This document shows, piece after piece, positions 6,025-13,400 of a DNA stretch of 25,261 nt. The notes beneath the pieces are model-generated. The model was not told the origin of the DNA, ran no database searches, and was given only the letters and a program-made list of their open reading frames with translations. The stretch spans positions 1 through 25,261 of IMG/VR virus record IMGVR_UViG_3300017749_000122; one strand, written 5' to 3'. Numbering within the stretch: the first letter of the stretch is position 1; every line of letters begins with the position of its first letter. The translations under genes were made by a program, and so were the position numbers. This DNA is from a virus.

Positions 6025-6509
6025 TGGCATATCCTAAGACGCCAGAGAAACTGTTCGATATTTTTCTGGAGCGGGTCACAGAAGGACGTGCCGGTATCAA
6101 TGTCTGCAAGGACGATGACATGCCGGGCTGGACGACAGTGTGGCGCAAGATCACGTCTGATCCTGATTTCGAGCAGCGCTATCGCACAGCGCTGTCGTCT
6201 CGCGGTATGGTCTACGCTGACATGCTCGACGATCTGGACAAGAAGCTGCTGTCAGGGATGATTACAGAAAGCGCGCACAGGACGCTGTCAGACAACATCA
6301 AGTGGCGATCAGCACGCATGACGCCAAAGGTGTACGGCGACAAGCAGCAGATAGATGTGACGGCTTCTCCGGGCGGCGAATACCTTCAGGCATTACAGCA
6401 GATCAATGACAGCTTAGAGATGCGTCGGGCTGAGGCGATTGAGCATGAAGAGGGAGAGACACACACAACCGAAATCACTACGCGCGCGCAGTCAGAACGC
6501 TCAGAATGA
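6024..6509 (+). CDS. terS: Terminase small subunit
   Basis: A 161-residue protein beginning MAYPKTPEKLFDIFLERV at ATG 6024, overlapping the previous stop. The layout matches phage small terminases. There is an N-terminal helix-turn-helix region (residues about 5-50, with GINVCKDDDMPGWTTVWRKI resembling the recognition-helix segment), then a helical oligomerisation region ending in the typical NIKWRSARMTPKVYGDKQQ motif, and a charged C-terminal tail. TerS proteins form rings that recognise the packaging start site and regulate the large subunit. The position directly before the large terminase supports the call. The packaging site may lie in this gene or in the non-coding stretch that follows. 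Confidence 0.8.
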   Translation: MAYPKTPEKLFDIFLERVTEGRAGINVCKDDDMPGWTTVWRKITSDPDFEQRYRTALSSRGMVYADMLDDLDKKLLSGMITESAHRTLSDNIKWRSARMTPKVYGDKQQIDVTASPGGEYLQALQQINDSLEMRRAEAIEHEEGETHTTEITTRAQSERSE

Positions 6510-6721
6510 GTGTCCTGATAGCGACATAATATAGGGATATAATGGGACAATCGCTAAGTCATTGAAATCATTCAACCGCAATCTTCCATAATGAACGTTA
6601 TGCGACATTTATACAGGAATTAACCAGATTTCGGTTGACCCCCCCCGTCTCGCACACGCGGCGGGGCGGGTGTAAATATATATACCCCTACCACCCCCAC
6701 CCCGTTATCGGAGTAACCGCA
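6510..6721. other. Non-coding segment between small and large terminase genes
   Basis: No convincing gene lies in these 212 bp. The left 130 bp are AT-rich and contain a promoter candidate and small inverted repeats (TTGAA-ATCA-TTCAA at 6562-6575; CATAA-N6-TTATG near 6588-6603). The right part switches abruptly to a C8 run (6639-6646), a GGCGGGGCGGG block, an A/T run, and a C-rich tract just before the GGAG ribosome site (6710-6713) of the large terminase. A packaging (pac/cos) site or late promoter region would fit this position. Confidence 0.5.
6515..6543 (+). promoter_or_regulatory. Candidate sigma70-type promoter for late operon
   Basis: CTGATA (6515-6520, 4 of 6 consensus) is separated by exactly 17 bp from a perfect TATAAT (6538-6543). 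It lies just after the small terminase stop and points toward the large terminase and head genes. A second TATAAT-like hexamer (CATAAT, 6525-6530) overlaps the spacer. Confidence 0.5.
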
Positions 6722-8134
6722 ATGACCCCATCCGCCGCCGAAAAAAATGACCTTGTGGCGATGATCGCGCAGTTCCGCGACGACCCGCGCTTTTTCGTGC
6801 GCTCCGTCCTCGGCGCGACGCCGCAGAAGTGGCAGGGCGAGGCACTCGACGCGATTGCGGCGCACGACAAGGTCGCGATCAAATCCGGTCACGGCGTCGG
6901 GAAGACGGCCTTTGAGGCGTGGGTGACGTTGTGGTGGCTCCTGACCCACTACCCCTGCAAGGTCGCTGTCACGGCCAACAGCGCGCACCAGCTAAGTGAC
7001 GTCCTGTGGACCGAGATCGACCGCTGGGCGCGCAACATGCCGAAGGCGTTCAAGGATTTGCTCGAATTTAAGTCTGACAAGATCGCGCTCAAGGGTGCGC
7101 CGGACAGCTTCGCCGTCGCGCGAACCAGCCGCCGGGAGAACCCGGAGAGCCTCGCGGGCTTCCACTCGCCGCACATGCTGTTTGTGGTCGAGGAGGCGTC
7201 GGGCGTGCCGAACGTGATTTTCGAGACTGCGTCGGGTGCGCTGTCCACCCCCGGCGCGAAGATTATCATGTGCGGCAACCCGACCCGCTCGGATGGGTAT
7301 TTTTACGACGCATTTCACGCGGACCGCGAGAAGTGGCACTGCATCACTGTGTCGTGCGAGGACGGCGAGTACGTCGATCCGAAGTTCATTGGCGATATGG
7401 CCGAGAAGTATGGCGAGGCGAGCAATGTGTTCCGCGTGCGCGTTTTGGGCGAGTTTCCGACGCAGTCTGACGACGTGCTGCTGCCGCTGCATTTGGTGGA
7501 GGACGCGACGAAGCGCGACGTGGAGGCTGGCCCCACCACCCCCGTGGTTTGGGGTTTGGACGTGGCGCGCTTCGGATCGGATCGATCGGCGCTGGCAAAA
7601 CGTCAAGGCAATGTCTTGGTTGAGCCGATCAAAACGTGGCAGAATAAGGACTTGATGGAGTTGGCGGGCATTGTTTTGGCGGAGCACGACGCCGTGCCGT
7701 ACAGCATGCGCCCGCAGGCGATCTACATTGACGCAATCGGGCTGGGAGCCGGTCTCGCCGACCGGCTGCGCGAGTTGGATTTGCCAGCGGTGGCGGTGGC
7801 GGTCAGCGAGACTGCGTCCCTGAAGGATCGCTTCAATCGCCTGCGCGATGAATTGTTTTGGAGTGCGCGCGAGTGGTTTGAGGCGCGTGACTGCCACATG
7901 CCGGAGGACGACACGCTGATCGCGGAGTTGACGGGGATCAGGTACAAGTATTTGAGCAGCGGCAAGCTGAAGATTGAGGGCAAGGACGAGATGAAGAAGC
8001 GCGGGCAGCGCTCGCCCGACACGGCGGATGCGTTCGTGCTGACGTTCGCGGGGCAAGGTGCGGTTGCCGGAGGCTACTCAAGGGGTTACAATAGCAGCCG
8101 CGTAGTCAAGCCGAAAACGAACTGGGTAGTGTGA
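6722..8134 (+). CDS. terL: Terminase large subunit
   Basis: The DNA-packaging motor and headful/cos nuclease, 470 residues. ATG 6722 is chosen because GGAG lies 8 nt upstream; the open frame extends upstream through C-rich non-coding DNA that is unlikely to be translated. The ATPase domain has Walker A GHGVGKT (56-62) and a Walker B-like strand MLFVVEE (152-158, with Glu where Asp is usual), followed by the coupling region CGNPTRSDGYFY. The RNase H-like nuclease domain supplies D280 (WGLDVARFGSD), D337 (YIDAIGLG) and D433/D436 (SPDTADAF). All key residues are present, so the enzyme should be active. It acts at the portal with TerS. Its stop overlaps the next start (TGATG). Confidence 0.95.
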   Translation: MTPSAAEKNDLVAMIAQFRDDPRFFVRSVLGATPQKWQGEALDAIAAHDKVAIKSGHGVGKTAFEAWVTLWWLLTHYPCKVAVTANSAHQLSDVLWTEIDRWARNMPKAFKDLLEFKSDKIALKGAPDSFAVARTSRRENPESLAGFHSPHMLFVVEEASGVPNVIFETASGALSTPGAKIIMCGNPTRSDGYFYDAFHADREKWHCITVSCEDGEYVDPKFIGDMAEKYGEASNVFRVRVLGEFPTQSDDVLLPLHLVEDATKRDVEAGPTTPVVWGLDVARFGSDRSALAKRQGNVLVEPIKTWQNKDLMELAGIVLAEHDAVPYSMRPQAIYIDAIGLGAGLADRLRELDLPAVAVAVSETASLKDRFNRLRDELFWSAREWFEARDCHMPEDDTLIAELTGIRYKYLSSGKLKIEGKDEMKKRGQRSPDTADAFVLTFAGQGAVAGGYSRGYNSSRVVKPKTNWVV

Positions 8135-9885
8135 TGGCCGTTAATGATCAGTTTGCCGGGTATGCCCAGCAGGGGCTTTTGGCCGAGCCGATGGATATTT
8201 CGCCCTTGGGCGACTTTGGGCGCGGATTGCAGTATTCGCCCTTTGATTTGCTTGGTGCGCCGGTTGATTTGATGAATATGGGCTTGCAGAGCGTCGACGC
8301 CTTATACGGCGCTCAGAACGTGCTTGGCTCGGAGCGGCCCTTTCTTGGCTCTGAGTATCTGATCGACAAGTACGCGGACCTCGGCGAGGCGACGGGGCTG
8401 TTTGACTATCAGCGGCCCACCGGCTCGCTTGCCGAGACTGCCGGACGTATCACTGGCGGCGTTTTAGCGCCCACAGGCGGCGCTGCTGCGCTTGGGCGCG
8501 GCGTTGACCTAGTAGAGGCGGGAATGGACGCCTACGCCGCTGGAGCGCCTGCACGGGTCGCAGAACGCGCCCGGACCACCACGCTTGGGTCGGGCATTGA
8601 TCCCACCGCTGCGCTTGACGATATGATTGTGCGTCGGATGGAGGCTGTCGCCCCGCCTGCGGACCAGCCCGATGTGGGGCTGACCCCTCTTCTTGTCGAA
8701 GACGAGCTTCGCGGCACTGTGTTCCCAACTGCTTATATGGAGGACGGAAGCAGGGTTATGCTTGATGAGGCCGGAGAGCCTTACATAGAAGATATGAGAA
8801 TTAATAAGCTAAAGACTGGCACCCCTATAACTGAAATGTCTTCTGTTAGGACGCCGCCTTCAGCAGGAATTTTGGTTGACGAAGTCAGAACCTCTCCAGA
8901 AGACTTTGAGGGCGAGTGGATGCTACAGGCTGCGGGCGACAGGACCGGGTTTGGCAGCCTTGTAGAGGTGGACGGCATGCCTCTTTATGGGGCTGTTGAG
9001 CAGCAGGGCGGAAATGACTTTATGCGCTCTGGTCGGGGAGGCTGGGCCTCTGCTTCTGGTGCTATAACTTCGATGAAAAACCAATCAGACCTTTTGCGTC
9101 AAGGGAAGGTCTCAGAGTCCAGAATTGACCCGGACACCGGCAAAGCTGTCACCAAAACAATAGATATACCTAAAGAAGACCAATATGATCTTGATGCGCC
9201 AATTAATTTAATTACCTCAAATATGGCGGAAAGGTCTGGCGACTTTTCTCTTGATACCGCTGAAACTATTGCGCGCGCTATACCGTCATCAAAGATCAAG
9301 CGCTCTGATCAAAAAGCGTTTGATAATAAAATAAAGGAAAAATTTTCTGACTACCCCGGTTCCAGAGACCCGGACAAATTGATTGAATGGCTTCAGTCTG
9401 ATGCCCAAACTGATGGCGCTGGTGCCAAGAGGCTTTTCTTTGTTCAAACCGTGGCAGCATCTCCCGCGCAAAAGGCTGGTTTCCCCGACATTGGGTCGGT
9501 GCGTGCGGCGGTTTCGTTACCTGAAACGCGCTTTATGCCATATGGCAGAACAGGCGGAGCAATCAGCCGGATTGCTGATGCGGGTGAGCTTCCGGTGGTT
9601 ACTAGGTTTGACGGTCTTCTTTCGCCTCACCCAACATACCCAGACACTATTGGCGAAGGTAACGTGTATCGCGGCGGGTATTCTGTCACCATTCCAAGGA
9701 ACTTAGGATTTCCCGATGCCTATCAGAATATGATTGCTCGCGGGAGCGACCCCGCTGGCATCCGAAGGGCTTTTGATGTTGGACGTCAACGCCAGTTCAT
9801 GTATCCAGAAGTTGTGGACACGCAAATGAAATACATTGAAGATCAAGAGCGCCTTCTCAGAGAGTTTGGGCTTTTGGCGCGTTAG
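8134..9885 (+). CDS. Large accessory protein with polyvalent-protein-like region
   Basis: A 583-residue protein starting at ATG 8134 (a GTG at 8131 is alternative). Residues 1-140 are hydrophobic and Gly/Ala-rich (LAETAGRITGGVLAPTGGAAALGRG), similar to phage ejection proteins. From about residue 260, GEWMLQAAGDRTGFGSLVEV, GGNDFMRSG and WASA, then AGFPDIGSVRAAV (near 447) and SPHPTYPDTIGEGNVYRGGY (near 495), resemble a domain I recall from large polyvalent phage proteins delivered with DNA. No catalytic residues are identified. Base composition drops in GC with AGA/AGG arginine codons from about 8730 onward, unlike its neighbours, suggesting transfer. Its location between terminase and portal is unusual for an ejection protein. 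Its stop overlaps the convergent gene's stop by 3 nt. Confidence 0.65.
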   Translation: MAVNDQFAGYAQQGLLAEPMDISPLGDFGRGLQYSPFDLLGAPVDLMNMGLQSVDALYGAQNVLGSERPFLGSEYLIDKYADLGEATGLFDYQRPTGSLAETAGRITGGVLAPTGGAAALGRGVDLVEAGMDAYAAGAPARVAERARTTTLGSGIDPTAALDDMIVRRMEAVAPPADQPDVGLTPLLVEDELRGTVFPTAYMEDGSRVMLDEAGEPYIEDMRINKLKTGTPITEMSSVRTPPSAGILVDEVRTSPEDFEGEWMLQAAGDRTGFGSLVEVDGMPLYGAVEQQGGNDFMRSGRGGWASASGAITSMKNQSDLLRQGKVSESRIDPDTGKAVTKTIDIPKEDQYDLDAPINLITSNMAERSGDFSLDTAETIARAIPSSKIKRSDQKAFDNKIKEKFSDYPGSRDPDKLIEWLQSDAQTDGAGAKRLFFVQTVAASPAQKAGFPDIGSVRAAVSLPETRFMPYGRTGGAISRIADAGELPVVTRFDGLLSPHPTYPDTIGEGNVYRGGYSVTIPRNLGFPDAYQNMIARGSDPAGIRRAFDVGRQRQFMYPEVVDTQMKYIEDQERLLREFGLLAR

Positions 9886-10079
9886 GCATCTAGCCAGTGT
9901 TCGATTTTTTCTGGGTCGAGACCTAAGGTGCGAGAAAGGAAGTCGTCAATTTCTGTAACAGCCTCTTCGGCCTCGTCTATAGTAATGTTTTGCATGTGGG
10001 CGTCTGCAACTAATTTAGATATGCGCCACATCAAAGTATTGCGCTCAGCAAGAGCTTGCTCTTCGTCTATTTTAACCAT
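9882..10079 (-). CDS. Small acidic reverse-strand protein, 65 aa
   Basis: This gene runs opposite to all surrounding late genes. The start at 10079 (MVKIDEEQALAERNTLMWRI) is chosen because a GGAGG lies 5 nt upstream; an upstream ATG at 10091 adds MEVE but has no good site. The product is almost wholly helical and acidic (ITIDEAEEAVTEIDDFLSRTLGLDPEKIEHWLDA), with no recognised domain. It has its own promoter candidate with a perfect TATAAT and an operator-like palindrome, so it is likely expressed independently of the late operon. Such isolated reverse genes are typical of morons, which can alter host physiology or superinfection; this role is inference. Confidence 0.6.
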   Translation of the reverse strand: MVKIDEEQALAERNTLMWRISKLVADAHMQNITIDEAEEAVTEIDDFLSRTLGLDPEKIEHWLDA

Positions 10080-10103
10080 CTCAACCTCCATTGTGAGGCA
10101 AAG

Positions 10104-10129
10104 ATTATAGGATATATCGAAGCGATATA
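10104..10129 (-). promoter_or_regulatory. Leftward promoter candidate with palindromic operator-like site
   Basis: Read leftward, a perfect TATAAT occupies 10109-10104. Immediately upstream is a 7-bp inverted repeat TATATCG-CTT-CGATATA (10129-10113), placed between -10 and a poor -35 region. It would start a transcript about 20-25 nt before the reverse gene at 10079. The palindrome could bind a repressor or activator that compensates for the weak -35. Confidence 0.5.
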
Positions 10130-10141
10130 AAAGGTAAAAAG

Positions 10142-10432
10142 ATGGCCCCACGCGCCCCTAAAGACCCACGCCTAGCGCGCGCCGGTGTTTCCGGCTACAA
10201 TAAGCCGAAGCGCACCCCGAACCACCCCAGCAAGTCGCATGTGGTTGTGGCTAAGGAGGGCGACAAGGTTAAGCTGATCCGCTTCGGCCAGCAGGGCGTT
10301 AGCGGTGCGGGCAGCAGTCCGAGGACAGCATCCGAGAGGGCGAGGCGCAAGTCATTCAAGGCGCGTCACGCCCAAAACATTGCCAAGGGCAAGATGTCTG
10401 CGGCGTACTGGGCGAACAAGGAGAAGTGGTGA
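10142..10432 (+). CDS. DUF6321-like basic protein
   Basis: A 96-residue basic protein with AAGG about 8 nt before ATG 10142. The order YNKPKRTPNHPSKSHVVVAKEGDKVKLIRFGQQGV, then SERARRKSFKARHAQNI, then KMSAAYWANKEKW is the pattern I recall for DUF6321, a short family common in phage head-gene regions and of unknown function. Strong positive charge and conserved aromatic end suggest binding to DNA or to another virion protein. It starts the cluster of small coupled genes before the portal and its TGA overlaps the next start. Confidence 0.7.
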   Translation: MAPRAPKDPRLARAGVSGYNKPKRTPNHPSKSHVVVAKEGDKVKLIRFGQQGVSGAGSSPRTASERARRKSFKARHAQNIAKGKMSAAYWANKEKW

Positions 10433-10509
10433 TGGGATACGGTAAGGGCAAGAAAAAGGGCAAGGGCGGCAAAGCCGCAAACGAAGTGCTTGGGAAGTAT
10501 TGCGGCTAA
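10432..10509 (+). CDS. Tiny Lys/Gly-rich peptide, 25 aa
   Basis: An ATG overlapping the previous stop (TGATG) opens a 25-codon frame whose product starts MGYGKGKKKGKGGKAANE and ends VLGKYCG. The stop at 10507-10509 overlaps the next start. The perfect coupling on both sides and the absence of any other use for these 78 bases support a real gene, although its length and low complexity make this tentative. The charge would suit DNA or scaffold binding; no family is recognised. Confidence 0.5.
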   Translation: MGYGKGKKKGKGGKAANEVLGKYCG

Positions 10510-10685
10510 TGGCTAAAAGCGTCGCACACTACTTTCGCGATGGCACACGGCATATGGGCGGGTCGCACAAGATGCCGAACGGCGAATTGCACAGCGGCGC
10601 TCGGCACACTGCGTCGAGCAAGAGGCTGTATCACTTCGGCCAGTTGTCGGCCACCGCCAAGAAAAAAGCGAAAAAGAAAGCCTGA
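10509..10685 (+). CDS. Small basic hypothetical protein, 58 aa
   Basis: ATG 10509 overlaps the previous TAA. The product (MAKSVAHYFRDGTRHMGGSH ... KKKAKKKA) has several His, Gly and aromatic residues and ends in a lysine-rich tail. The motif GGSHKMPNGELHSGARHT recurs in small proteins encoded near phage portals, as I recall, without assigned function. The stop overlaps the next start at 10685. Confidence 0.6.
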   Translation: MAKSVAHYFRDGTRHMGGSHKMPNGELHSGARHTASSKRLYHFGQLSATAKKKAKKKA

Positions 10686-10894
10686 TGGCGCGGAGGCTCC
10701 CGAATGTCTCGAAAGACAAGCGCACCGGCCTGCCGGAGAAGTACCTTCGCGGTGCGCGTTCTCGCCGCCGCAAGGCAGCGGAGATTAAGCGCACCGCCAA
10801 AGCCTACAAAGAAGGCCGCAACATCGACGTGAAGAAGGTGAGCGCCTCGCGCGCCGCACAAGCGAAGAGGAAGAAAAAGCGTGGCAAAAGCTAA
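10685..10894 (+). CDS. Small basic hypothetical protein, 69 aa
   Basis: Starts within TGATG at 10685. The sequence LPNVSKDKRTGLPEKYLRGA, then RRRKAAEIKRTAKAYKEGRN, resembles a short phage protein type with TGLPxKYLxG followed by a basic helix and TAxxYxEG, seen near portal genes of marine phages; function unknown. More than a third of residues are Lys or Arg. The 3' end overlaps the next gene by 14 nt. Confidence 0.6.
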   Translation: MARRLPNVSKDKRTGLPEKYLRGARSRRRKAAEIKRTAKAYKEGRNIDVKKVSASRAAQAKRKKKRGKS

Positions 10895-11138
10895 ACCACT
10901 ATCTGAGGCGACGAAAAAGACGCTTCGCGAGAAAGCTGAAAAGGCGAATATGACTTATGGAGAACTTGCGAAAGTATATCGCAGAGGTCAGGGCGCGTAT
11001 CTCTCATCGGGTTCGCGCAATGTACCTATGGCTGCTTGGTCTATGGGGCGGGTGAATAGTTACATTCGCGGCGACAAGGCGCGCACCGCTGACAAGGATA
11101 TTTACAAGGCCGCTCGCGGCAGGAGTAGCAGGGCATGA
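10881..11138 (+). CDS. Small protein with DUF5824/DUF5872-like GQGAYxSSGSR motif
   Basis: Begins at GTG 10881 with GAGGAAG upstream, overlapping the preceding gene. A helical N-terminus (KPLSEATKKTLREKAEKANMT) precedes the motif VYRRGQGAYLSSGSRNVPMA, then WSMGRVNSYIRGDKARTADKD. This motif string occurs in short domains found in phages and giant viruses (I recall DUF5824/DUF5872). The conserved glycines, serines and arginine suggest a binding site, but no activity is known. It is the most recognisable member of this basic cluster. Confidence 0.6.
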   Translation: MAKAKPLSEATKKTLREKAEKANMTYGELAKVYRRGQGAYLSSGSRNVPMAAWSMGRVNSYIRGDKARTADKDIYKAARGRSSRA

Positions 11139-11356
11139 TTGACTGTGGAAACTGCGGGCATCCGCGCCGCTGCGTTACAATGGACAAGTGCATTATGGGC
11201 AAGATGCGACCCGCATATGAGCCGCCAGTGCGCGAGAAGATGCCAAAGAATGTAAACACCAGCAGGGGCAACGTCTTGATGCAAGGCGACAGTCCCGTGG
11301 CGGACGTCCCGAAAAAGTCCGCCAAGAAAAAAACGTATAAGAAAAAGGCAAACTGA
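11135..11356 (+). CDS. Small Cys-containing basic protein, 73 aa
   Basis: ATG 11135 overlaps the previous TGA, and the final TGA overlaps the portal start. The N-terminus MIDCGNCGHPRRCVTMDKC has Cys at 4, 7, 13 and 19, which could hold one zinc or iron-sulphur ion. The C-terminus is a Lys-rich tail (KKSAKKKTYKKKAN). No family recognised. Tight coupling to the portal suggests expression at the same time as the head proteins. Confidence 0.55.
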   Translation: MIDCGNCGHPRRCVTMDKCIMGKMRPAYEPPVREKMPKNVNTSRGNVLMQGDSPVADVPKKSAKKKTYKKKAN

Positions 11357-13398
11357 TGTCAGAGATGGACGACGTACAGCTTGGGTCGATTGTCAGCGGC
11401 GAGATCACCGACGCGCTGAACCACTTCGACAGCGAGTACACGCAGGACCGCCTCCGGGCGCTCGACTTTTATCTGGGCGAGCCGCTCGGCAACGAGGTTG
11501 AGGGTCGGTCGTCCGTCATTGCCACCGAGGTCGCAGACACGGTTGAGGCGATTATGCCGAACCTGATGCGCGTGTTTACGGCGAACGATAAGTATGTGCG
11601 GTTCGCCGGACGCACGGGCGAGGATATGGAAGCCGCCGAGCAGGCGTCAGATTATGTCAATTATCTAATCCAGAACCAGAACGACGGATACAAGCTGCTG
11701 CACACATTCTTCAAGGATGCGCTGCTATTCCGTATGGGCGTCATTAAATACTTCTACGAGGAAGTCGAGGAAGTAGACGAGGAAGAATATAACGGCCTGT
11801 CCGAGCCGGAGATGGTGCTGCTGCTGAACGACCCGTCGATTGAGATCGTGGAGCAGCGCGAGACCGTCACGCAGTCGATGATGGACGAGGACGGGGTCGA
11901 GGTTCCGCTCGACGTGATGTACGACCTGTCGGTCCGGGTGAAGCGCAAGTCGGGCCAGATCAAGGCAATCAACGTGCCGCCCGAAGAGTTTCTTGTGTCG
12001 CGTCACGCGACCGGCAACCTTGAGGACGCGCACTTCGTGGCGCACCGCACGTCGCTCACTGTGAGCGAACTTGTGGCGATGGGCTACGACCGCGACATCA
12101 TCGAGCAGTACGCCGGCGAAAACGAACTGGACACTGACCGCGAAGTCAACAACCGCTTCCAAGACTTAGAGGCGGCGACGGGGGTTGACCCCGCCGATCC
12201 AACCCTGCGCTCTGTGATTTATCACGAGTGCATAATGAACATTGACTTCGACGGCGACGGCATTGCCGAGCGTCGGCGCATCTGCGCGATTGGCTCTGAC
12301 GGCGCGTACATCCTGCACAATGAGCCGTGGGATCACATGCCGTTCGCGGTCTGCTCGCCGATCCTGATGCCGCACCGTCTGGTGGGTCGCTCGGTCTACG
12401 ACTTGACCGAGGACTTGCAGGTGATCAAGACGACGCTGATGCGCCAGTACCTCGACAGCGTGTACAGCAGCACGCTGCCGCGCATGATCGCGGTCGAGGG
12501 ACAGGTCAATCTGGACGACTTGCTTGACGGCTCCGCAGGCGGTGTGATCCGCGCGCGCCAGCCCGGTATGGTTCAGCAGATCACCGGCGCGTCGGTTGGC
12601 GGCGAGATACGCCCGCTGATGGATTATCTCGACAGCGTGAAAGAGCAGCGCACCGGCATGTCCAAGGCGTCGCAGGGACTGTCACCCGACGCGCTGCAAT
12701 CTTCGACCGCTGGCGCAGTCGCGGCGACTGTTCGCGGCGCTCAGGTGAAGCTGGAGAGTTACGCCCGCACAATGGCTGAGACCGGCGTGAAAGACTTGTT
12801 CAAGGGCATCCTGCACTTGGTGCTGAAGCACGACAACAAGCCGAGGGTCTTCCGCCTGCGTAATAACTTTGTGCCGATTAACCCGGCGGAGTGGAAGTCG
12901 CAGTTCGACACGGTCGTGCAGGTCGGGCTTGGCACCACAGACGACGAGACCAAGATTGCGTTCCTGACGCAGATCGCGGCCAAGCAGGAGCAAATCCTGA
13001 TGCAGCTTGGCCCGCAGAACCCGATTGTGTCGATGCCTCAGTACGTCAACACGCTGCGTTCGATTGCCGAGATCGGCGGGTTCAAGGATGCGGATCAGTT
13101 CTTTAACTCACCGCAGATGATCCAGCAGCAGATGATGATGCAGCAGCAACAGCAGCAGGCACCGCAGCCTGACCCTGAGATGGTCAAGATGCAGCAGGAA
13201 ATCGAGATGGATCGCGCCAAGGCGCAGGCCGACATGCAGCTTGAGCGCGAGAAGATGCAGGCGGACATCCAGCTACAGCGCGAGAAGATGACGATGGAGA
13301 TGGAACTGCGTCGCCAAGAACTACAGGCAGAGGCCGAACTTCGCGTCGCGAAGGCCGTCACCGATGCCGATATTTCAACTAACTTGCCGAGGGTTTAG
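11356..13398 (+). CDS. Portal protein (P22/SU10-like)
   Basis: A 680-residue portal, the dodecameric ring at the capsid vertex through which DNA enters and leaves and to which terminase and tail dock. The N-terminal LDFYLGEPLGNEVEGRSSVI and DTVEAIMPNLMRVF, the mid-region VPPEEFLVSRHA, the wing SPILMPHRLVGRSVYDLTEDLQVIKTTLMRQYLDSV, and GMSKASQGLSPDALQSSTAG are typical of P22/SU10-type portals. A Met/Gln-rich stretch (residues about 588-606) leads to a long charged helix (EIEMDRAKAQADMQLEREKM) that would form the internal barrel, as in P22. Length fits the family. It is followed by a 2-nt gap to the next gene. Confidence 0.92.
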   Translation: MSEMDDVQLGSIVSGEITDALNHFDSEYTQDRLRALDFYLGEPLGNEVEGRSSVIATEVADTVEAIMPNLMRVFTANDKYVRFAGRTGEDMEAAEQASDYVNYLIQNQNDGYKLLHTFFKDALLFRMGVIKYFYEEVEEVDEEEYNGLSEPEMVLLLNDPSIEIVEQRETVTQSMMDEDGVEVPLDVMYDLSVRVKRKSGQIKAINVPPEEFLVSRHATGNLEDAHFVAHRTSLTVSELVAMGYDRDIIEQYAGENELDTDREVNNRFQDLEAATGVDPADPTLRSVIYHECIMNIDFDGDGIAERRRICAIGSDGAYILHNEPWDHMPFAVCSPILMPHRLVGRSVYDLTEDLQVIKTTLMRQYLDSVYSSTLPRMIAVEGQVNLDDLLDGSAGGVIRARQPGMVQQITGASVGGEIRPLMDYLDSVKEQRTGMSKASQGLSPDALQSSTAGAVAATVRGAQVKLESYARTMAETGVKDLFKGILHLVLKHDNKPRVFRLRNNFVPINPAEWKSQFDTVVQVGLGTTDDETKIAFLTQIAAKQEQILMQLGPQNPIVSMPQYVNTLRSIAEIGGFKDADQFFNSPQMIQQQMMMQQQQQQAPQPDPEMVKMQQEIEMDRAKAQADMQLEREKMQADIQLQREKMTMEMELRRQELQAEAELRVAKAVTDADISTNLPRV

Positions 13399-13400
13399 AT

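Noticed and set aside
6660-6712. G-quadruplex on the complementary strand of the C-rich tract before the large terminase
   Set aside because: Only three runs of three or more G are present in a compact stretch on that strand, so a stable four-run quadruplex is not supported.
6992-8056. Long leftward frame of 354 codons inside the large terminase
   Set aside because: The rightward frame carries every terminase ATPase and nuclease motif; the reverse frame is Arg/His/Gln-rich and typical of GC-rich antisense openness.
8450-8728. Leftward 92-codon frame in the 8134 gene
   Set aside because: Gln/Arg-rich antisense composition, no start signals, overlapped by the Gly/Ala-rich N-terminal region of the rightward gene.
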